Below are positions 1 to 7,326 of a stretch of 7,326 nt of DNA, in pieces. The notes beneath the pieces were generated by a model. The model ran no database searches. It saw only the letters and a list, made by a program, of their open reading frames with translations, and had not been told where the DNA came from. The stretch spans positions 1 through 7,326 of the forward strand of contig CALMVM010000562.1 of assembly GCA_937873255.1 (NCBI GenBank), written 5' to 3'. Within the stretch, counting starts at the first letter, position 1, and each line of letters starts with the position of its first letter. This DNA is from an uncultured Verrucomicrobiota bacterium. Lineage in GTDB: Bacteria; Verrucomicrobiota; Verrucomicrobiia; Chthoniobacterales; SZAS-18. The position numbers were made by a program, and so were the translations under genes.

Positions 1-160
1 GGGTCTGTCGCTGCTGACCCCCGCGCAGGCGGCGGAACTGCTCGGCGTCGCGGAGGCCGACGTGCTCGCGAGCCTCGAAGCCGGCGATCTGAAGGGCAAG
101 AAGATCGGCTCGGTGTATCGCATTCCTCGCAAGGCCATCGACGATTTCCTGAATGGCTGA
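1..160 (+). CDS. C-terminal end of a protein with an excisionase/MerR-type helix-turn-helix (5' partial)
   Basis: The reading frame is open from base 2 to the TGA at 158-160 and gives 52 residues. The fragment carries TPAQAAELLGV, then an acidic/alanine helix, then GDLKGKKIGSVYRIPRKAID and DFL. This is the usual layout of the HTH_17/excisionase-like winged helix-turn-helix: a first helix with AAELLGV, a recognition helix, and a wing of the 'G..YRIP...ID.FL' type. Such domains bind DNA, but they also occur as C-terminal add-ons of larger proteins. The start and the rest of the protein lie left of the window, so the overall function cannot be assigned. The last 8 bases overlap the start of the zinc-ribbon gene, which points to one operon. 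From memory, zinc-ribbon proteins like the next gene often neighbour SPFH-domain ('virion core-like') proteins, so this could be the tail of one. That is inference only. Confidence 0.75.
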   Translation, partial: GLSLLTPAQAAELLGVAEADVLASLEAGDLKGKKIGSVYRIPRKAIDDFLNG

Positions 161-1379
161 GCCGCCCCCGATCCCTCCGCCGATCCCGGGGAACACGCCC
201 CCGCCGATTCCCGACGCCGGGCCTCCGCCCATTCCGCCTGCGGCCCCGTCGCCGGTCGGCGATCCGCACGGTTCCTCGGAGCTGACGGCGCAAAAGAAGT
301 TCTCGTGCCCGTTTTGCGGCGGCGAGGCGCGCTGGAACCCGGCCAAGCAGGCGCTCGTTTGCATTTACTGCGGGACGGCTTCGCCCGCGCAGATCGACAC
401 CAGCACGGGTGTCATCGAGGAGCACGACCTCGTGGCCGCCCTGCGCGACGTGCCCGACGAACAGCGCGGATGGATGACCGAAACGCACAGCATCAAGTGC
501 CAGAGTTGCCAGGCGATCACGGTGTTCCCGGCGGGCGTGGCCGCGCAGAAGTGCGCGTTTTGCGGTTCGGCCGCGCTGGCGAATTACGACGAACTGCGCG
601 CGCCGATCCGGCCGGAAAGCCTGATGCCGTTCCGGTACGCGGAAGCGCAGGTGCGCGACGCCGTCCACAACTGGTACAAGACGCGCTGGTTCGCGCCGAA
701 CCTGCTCAAGAAGGCGGCCCTCACCGACAAAGTGAACGGCTTTTATCTGCCTTTCTGGACGTTCGATGCGCAGGCGAACTGTCCGTGGACGGCCGAAGCG
801 GGGTACTATTATTACACGACGGAGAGCTACCGCGACTCCAACGGGCGGACACAGACGCGGCAGGTACGGCACACGCGCTGGGTGCCGGCATCGGGCACGG
901 TGCAGCATTTCTTCAACGACGAACTCGTTGCCGCCTCGCGCGGCGTGCCGGGGGACCTCATCAAGAAGATCGAACCGTTCCCGACGCTGGATCAACTCAA
1001 ACCCTACGACGCGAGTTTCCTGTCGGGCTGGGTCGTGGAGCAGTACCAGATCGACCTGAAGGAGGGTTCCGACCGCGCCGAGCAGGCGATGAACGACGGT
1101 TTGCGCACCCTGTGTTCCAAACAGGTGCCCGGCGACACGCAACGCAGCCTGGCGATCTATCCCACGTACTCGGAGCGGACGTTCAAACACATCCTGCTTC
1201 CGGTGTGGGTGTTATCTTACAATTACGTGGGCAAGCCATTCCAGGTGTTGATCAACGGATACACCGGGACCATCGCGGGTCGGTACCCGAAGAGCTGGGT
1301 CAAGATCACGCTGCTGGTGGTGGCGATCCTGATCGGCCTCGTCATCGTGCTCGTGATCGCGTCCCACAATCATCACTGA
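153..1379 (+). CDS. Membrane-anchored double zinc-ribbon (TFIIB-type zinc ribbon) protein with proline-rich N-terminus
   Basis: The 408-residue protein starts at an ATG that overlaps the upstream stop codon by 8 bases. There is no Shine-Dalgarno sequence, so translational coupling is likely. Residues 1-32 are proline-rich, with PPPIP four times (4-8, 8-12, 16-20, 24-28). Zinc ribbon 1 uses C52-x2-C55 and C70-x2-C73, and zinc ribbon 2 uses C116-x2-C119 and C134-x2-C137. The middle (about 155-345) is a beta-rich, aromatic-rich domain with a GYYYY run at 217-221. Residues 346-380 (HILLPVWVLSYNY, then VLINGYTGTIAGRYPKSW) form the C-terminal signature that I recall from the 'TFIIB-type zinc ribbon-containing protein' family, often mislabelled as a PriA-like helicase. 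Residues 384-403 form one hydrophobic membrane helix, followed by a short HNHH tail, so the bulk of the protein is probably cytoplasmic and tail-anchored. The molecular function is unknown. There is no helicase motif, so it is not PriA. Confidence 0.85.
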   Translation: MAEPPPIPPPIPGNTPPPIPDAGPPPIPPAAPSPVGDPHGSSELTAQKKFSCPFCGGEARWNPAKQALVCIYCGTASPAQIDTSTGVIEEHDLVAALRDVPDEQRGWMTETHSIKCQSCQAITVFPAGVAAQKCAFCGSAALANYDELRAPIRPESLMPFRYAEAQVRDAVHNWYKTRWFAPNLLKKAALTDKVNGFYLPFWTFDAQANCPWTAEAGYYYYTTESYRDSNGRTQTRQVRHTRWVPASGTVQHFFNDELVAASRGVPGDLIKKIEPFPTLDQLKPYDASFLSGWVVEQYQIDLKEGSDRAEQAMNDGLRTLCSKQVPGDTQRSLAIYPTYSERTFKHILLPVWVLSYNYVGKPFQVLINGYTGTIAGRYPKSWVKITLLVVAILIGLVIVLVIASHNHH

Positions 1380-1398
1380 CTGTAGATCCGGCGCCGAG

Positions 1399-4737
<3,339 letters not shown>

Positions 4738-4745
4738 GGAAAAAT

Positions 4746-4770
4746 GGGATGGGGTTCGGGGACAATGGGG
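4746..4770 (+). promoter_or_regulatory. Candidate G-quadruplex motif just upstream of the treS start
   Basis: Four runs of G lie at 4746-4748, 4751-4754, 4758-4761 and 4767-4770, separated by loops AT, TTC and ACAAT. This fits the standard G3+N1-7 quadruplex pattern. It lies on the template strand for treS and ends 9 bases before the start codon, so the treS leader RNA is C-rich where a ribosome binding site would be expected. Any regulatory effect is inference; in a GC-rich genome such a motif can also arise by chance. Confidence 0.4.
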
Positions 4771-4812
4771 AAACGACGCTGCCGTCCCCGCCGCGCGCAC
4801 GGGGGCGGATTT

Positions 4813-4920
4813 TCAGCGCACGGAGGCGTCGAGAAGTTTCACGAATCCGCGCTTCTGACGGTGGGCGGCACGGACGCCGTCGCGGTAGCCGGCGAACTCA
4901 CCGCTGCGGCCGAGGCGTTA
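4813..4920 (-). other. In-frame TAA and apparent continuation of the SWIM protein C-terminus
   Basis: Beyond the TAA at 4918-4920 the same minus-strand frame continues for 34 codons to a TGA at 4813-4815. The segment reads RLGRSGEFAGYRDGVRAAHR followed by QKRGFVKLLDASVR. Of its 34 codons, 28 end in G or C, as in the genes around it. The pattern 'F..Y...VR..H..KR.F.KLLD' is, as I recall the family, the normal end of full-length bacterial SWIM proteins. Read through, the protein would be 607 positions long including the stop, and its TGA would lie 75 bases before the treS start. The TAA may be a true nonsense mutation, a sequencing or assembly error, or a suppressed stop. The residue normally present there cannot be told from one sequence. 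Confidence 0.7.
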
Positions 4921-6636
4921 GAGCAGCGCGCGGATTTTTACGAGCAACCCGACGGCCTCGCGGTAGGCACTCTGACCGCCCGCGGCGAGGGCGGGTTCGA
5001 GACGCGCTTGATAGACGCCGAGCGCGTCGGCAGGATTTTCGTTTTCGCGTCCGGCAGCCAGCCGCAGCCAAAGATCGACCCGGCAGCCCTGTGTGCGCGC
5101 TTCCTGCCAGGCGGCTTCGTCGTCGTGTTCTTCCAGCAGGATTTCCACGAGAAGGCTGCCGTCCGGCGGATGCGAGCGGTTTTGACCACGGGCAATGACG
5201 GCCTCGCGGGTGAGGCGTTCGCGCAGACGGGCGAGGGCGCGCTCGCGCCAAACGGGCCATTCGCCGGTGGATGCGAGGTGGAGATGATCCCGCAGCCGCC
5301 GGTAGCCGGTTCCGTCGCCGGAGCGGGCGAATTGCTGCCAGGCCAGTTCGAGTGCCAACTCGGGATGGCCGGTGCGTGTGTAGGCGGAGATCAGGAAATC
5401 GCGCAGGCCGGCGGCGTCCTCGTCCGCGCCGTGGAGGTGCAACCCTTCCTCGGCTCGGGCGATGGCGTCTTGGTCCCGACCGCGCGCCGCGTGCAACTCC
5501 GCCAGCGAGAGGAAATCGTGCGCGCTGGAAAGATCGCTCTCCTTGACGGCGATCAGCAAGGCGGTGTCGTCTTCGGATTCCGCGAGAGTTTCCATCAGCG
5601 CGTGGAGTTGGAACCGGCGGTGGTCGATCCGCTCGCGCCGGTCCACCGGCCGCGTGGCGGTCAGGTGGGACCATTCTTCGATCAAGAGCCTCCGCCACTC
5701 GGCCGATCCTCCGGTGCCGAGCACGTCGGCGTAGACCTTCGCGGCGTTGTAAAACACGCCGAGGCCGCCTTCGATTTCGTAGTGGAGGAGCCGGGCGGCG
5801 AGGGCGTTCGGTTCGGGGCGGGCGGCGCGGCAGGCCTCCAGATGGAAGCGCTGGAGATCGTCGTACACCGGATTCAGCGACCCGTCGCTGCCGTCCAGCA
5901 TGGCACTGGACTTGTCCAACGCGATCAGCGCGTCTTCGGCCAGATCGATGACCGCCGCCGCGTGTCCGTCGCGCAACAAGCCGCGCAACGGCGCGATGGC
6001 GTCCTGCACCCCCTGCGCGTAGTCGGGGATCGCGTCGTAATCCACGTAGTCCGCCGTTTCGATGGCCTCGCGGAGCAGTTGGCGATAACCCTCGAAATCC
6101 GGCGGACCGTCGGCCGGTGCGCCGCGACGGGTTCCTTCCGTTCGCGCGACGCCGACCGCTTCCAGCAGCAGGCGACGGCGCAAGATGTCGTCGTAATCGG
6201 TGGCTTCGAGCACCAGCCCGGCGAGGCGTTCGGGGGTCAGGCGTCGGAGGTGATCGGCGAGGGTCTGACGCGCGGCCTCGTCGGCGGGCGACCGTGGGCC
6301 TTTCGGCGGCGCAGGCTCCGCGGTCGGGAGGACCGTGGCGCCATCCGTCGCGGGAATTGCCAGCCACGCTAGGCCGACCGCGACGCAATGTTTGCAAAAA
6401 AGCTGGTCCTGACCCGCCGCGCACGTGCAGGAAAACCGGAACTCGCCCCGGCTTTTCCAGAGCTTGACCCGGTAGGCGCGCGAACCTTCCACGCGCCCCG
6501 TCGCCCGGTCGGCACCTGCCTGGAGTTGCCGCACCCGGCCGTCGGCAAAGTACGCCTCGCCACGCGCAAACAAACTATCTCCTGCCAGCCGCCGCATCAG
6601 CGGAACATCCAAGAGGCTATCGGGGGTGTCGGACAT
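4918..6636 (-). CDS. SWIM zinc-finger protein, probably cut short by an in-frame TAA
   Basis: The predicted product is 572 residues long. Near the N-terminus, RRLAGDSLFARGEAYFADGR (15-34) is the usual lead-in of bacterial SWIM proteins. It is followed by the SWIM finger C70-x-C72-x8-C81-x-H83, a zinc-binding motif thought to mediate DNA or protein contacts. After a Pro/Ala-rich linker (about 95-118), the rest is almost entirely alpha-helical and TPR-like, with HDFLSLAELHAARGRDQDAI and RTGHPELALELAWQQF as helix-pair units; it resembles the DUF6880-type tail. The ATG at 6636 is preferred to the GTG at 6645, which would add only three residues. No Shine-Dalgarno is visible. The function is unknown. 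The frame stops at TAA 4918-4920, but the same frame beyond it reads like the missing C-terminus (see the separate entry). It is co-oriented with treS downstream and divergent from the gene at 6745. Confidence 0.85.
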   Translation of the reverse strand: MSDTPDSLLDVPLMRRLAGDSLFARGEAYFADGRVRQLQAGADRATGRVEGSRAYRVKLWKSRGEFRFSCTCAAGQDQLFCKHCVAVGLAWLAIPATDGATVLPTAEPAPPKGPRSPADEAARQTLADHLRRLTPERLAGLVLEATDYDDILRRRLLLEAVGVARTEGTRRGAPADGPPDFEGYRQLLREAIETADYVDYDAIPDYAQGVQDAIAPLRGLLRDGHAAAVIDLAEDALIALDKSSAMLDGSDGSLNPVYDDLQRFHLEACRAARPEPNALAARLLHYEIEGGLGVFYNAAKVYADVLGTGGSAEWRRLLIEEWSHLTATRPVDRRERIDHRRFQLHALMETLAESEDDTALLIAVKESDLSSAHDFLSLAELHAARGRDQDAIARAEEGLHLHGADEDAAGLRDFLISAYTRTGHPELALELAWQQFARSGDGTGYRRLRDHLHLASTGEWPVWRERALARLRERLTREAVIARGQNRSHPPDGSLLVEILLEEHDDEAAWQEARTQGCRVDLWLRLAAGRENENPADALGVYQARLEPALAAGGQSAYREAVGLLVKIRALL

Positions 6637-6645
6637 CGGACCCAC

Positions 6646-6674
6646 TATCTAACGGATGCGCCGCGCGCGTTCAA
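6646..6674 (-). promoter_or_regulatory. Weak candidate sigma70-type promoter for the SWIM gene
   Basis: On the minus strand TTGAAC (6669-6674) is followed after 17 bases by TAGATA (6646-6651). The -35 box matches four of six consensus bases and the -10 box three of six. Transcription would begin within a few bases of the ATG at 6636, giving a nearly leaderless message, which would agree with the lack of a Shine-Dalgarno sequence. The match is weak. Confidence 0.22.
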
Positions 6675-6713
6675 CCGCCTTCCCGTGCCGGCGCGAATCC
6701 CCCCGCCGACGGG

Positions 6714-6732
6714 CAGGGAAGCTGCTTCCCTG
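6714..6732. repeat. Perfect 19-base palindrome in the divergent spacer
   Basis: CAGGGAAGC-T-GCTTCCCTG is a perfect inverted repeat with 9-base arms around a single central T. It lies in the 108-base spacer between the SWIM gene and the membrane protein gene, 12 bases before the ATG at 6745. It could be an operator for a dimeric repressor, or an RNA hairpin of 8 base pairs with a CTG loop in the leader of the + strand gene. It has no T-run, so it is not an intrinsic terminator. Confidence 0.5.
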
Positions 6733-6744
6733 TTCCTGCTTGCG

Positions 6745-7326
6745 ATGCATGCCGTGCGGAATTCACTCCTCGTCGCCGTGGCCGGCGCGGTGGTTTGGTG
6801 GACGTTTTTCAACGAAGGGCGACACCCCGCCGCCGGGGTCGCCGCGCCGGAAGATCCGCAGCAGGAAGCCCTTGCCAATAGGCCGGAACAATGGCTGGTC
6901 GCGGGCGATTATCACGTGACCGCCCTCGCCGACTATCGTTTGCACGCCCGCGTGCTCGGCGTGGCGCGTTATCGCTACGATGCCGGCGCGGCCGTCGCCC
7001 CGGTGGACCTCGCGCTGGGGTGGGGGCAGATGTCGGATTGGAGCGTTTACGGCCGGCTCCACATTTCGCAACGCGGTCGGTATTATCTCTACGGATGGGG
7101 GCCGGAAGGACCGCCCATCCCGGCCGGCGAGATCATCACGCACAGCGCGAACACCCACGTCATCCCCGCTGACGACGAGGTGGCGCGCACACTCGCGCAC
7201 GTGCGTCTGCACGACGTGGTGTGGATGGAAGGCCAGCTCGTCGAGGTCCACGGCCCCGGCGGCTTTTATTGGCGTTCCTCGCTCACGCGCACGGACACCG
7301 GCGGCGGCGCGTGCGAACTCTTCCGC
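6745..7326 (+). CDS. Membrane-anchored conserved protein of unknown function (3' partial)
   Basis: From the ATG at 6745 the frame stays open to the window edge (194 residues, no stop), so the gene is truncated only by the window. Residues about 5-22 (NSLLVAVAGAVVWWTFF) form a signal anchor or membrane segment; the rest is probably periplasmic or extracytoplasmic. Distinctive blocks are YHVTALADYRLHARVLG (56-72), PVDLALGWGQMSD (86-98), LHISQRGRYYLYGWG (105-119), THSANTHVIPADDEV (132-146) and SSLTRTDTGGGACEL (178-192). I recall these blocks from a widespread family of uncharacterised proteins, with no known reaction or partner. The match reaches the family's usual C-terminal block, so only a few residues are probably missing. 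The frame is also open upstream of 6745, but the hydrophobic segment directly after this ATG supports this start. No Shine-Dalgarno is visible. The gene is divergent from the SWIM gene across a 108-base spacer. Confidence 0.8.
   Translation, partial: MHAVRNSLLVAVAGAVVWWTFFNEGRHPAAGVAAPEDPQQEALANRPEQWLVAGDYHVTALADYRLHARVLGVARYRYDAGAAVAPVDLALGWGQMSDWSVYGRLHISQRGRYYLYGWGPEGPPIPAGEIITHSANTHVIPADDEVARTLAHVRLHDVVWMEGQLVEVHGPGGFYWRSSLTRTDTGGGACELFR

Noticed and set aside
153..1379. Annotation of the zinc-ribbon protein as primosomal helicase PriA
   Set aside because: The cysteine pairs resemble those of PriA and often trigger this name, but there are no Walker or other helicase motifs and the protein ends in a membrane helix.
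4738..4800. N-terminal extension of TreS from a GTG at 4800
   Set aside because: The added 21 residues show no similarity to TreS starts, and the ATG at 4737 leads directly into the family N-terminus WYKDAIIYQ. The extension also crosses the C-rich tract.
4770..4812. Possible intrinsic terminator between the SWIM gene and treS
   Set aside because: A CCCCG/CGGGG pairing is possible on the minus strand, but the stem is short, the loop is itself GC-rich, and no T-run follows. Cotranscription cannot be excluded.
6637..6645. GTG start for the SWIM gene at 6645
   Set aside because: It adds only three residues, has no better ribosome binding site, and the ATG at 6636 is a simpler choice.

Overview
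The window is a compact, GC-rich bacterial chromosomal segment with five protein genes, two of them cut by the window edges. I see no RNA gene, insertion sequence or CRISPR array. Third codon positions are strongly G/C, and none of the four visible start codons has a recognisable Shine-Dalgarno sequence. The gene content (a fused trehalose synthase-maltokinase, a SWIM-finger protein and a conserved envelope protein of unknown function) would fit Verrucomicrobiota (Opitutae-like) or a GC-rich proteobacterium. The taxonomic guess is weak and comes from general resemblance only.

Layout. Positions 1-1379 on the + strand hold two overlapping genes: the 3' end of a gene with an excisionase/MerR-type helix-turn-helix at its C-terminus, then a 408-residue protein with a proline-rich head, two zinc ribbons and a C-terminal membrane anchor. 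They meet, tail to tail across 19 bases, a long minus-strand gene (1399-4737) encoding trehalose synthase (TreS, GH13) fused to maltokinase (Mak/Pep2). Upstream of it on the same strand lies a SWIM zinc-finger gene (4918-6636). Divergent from that, after a 108-base spacer, a membrane-anchored conserved protein of unknown function starts at 6745 and runs off the right edge.

How the genes fit together. TreS-Mak should interconvert trehalose and maltose and phosphorylate maltose to maltose-1-phosphate, the donor used by GlgE for alpha-glucan synthesis; no glgE or glgB lies inside the window. The SWIM gene may be cotranscribed with treS-mak, but no functional link is evident. The HTH and zinc-ribbon genes overlap and are probably translationally coupled.

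Most notable points: (1) the SWIM gene has an in-frame TAA at 4918-4920, beyond which the same frame continues for 34 codons with coding-like composition and what looks like the family's normal C-terminus; (2) a four-run G-quadruplex motif lies on the + strand 9 bases upstream of the treS start; (3) a perfect 19-base palindrome lies in the divergent spacer, 12 bases before the last gene. I do not see a complete, clearly new multi-gene system here.
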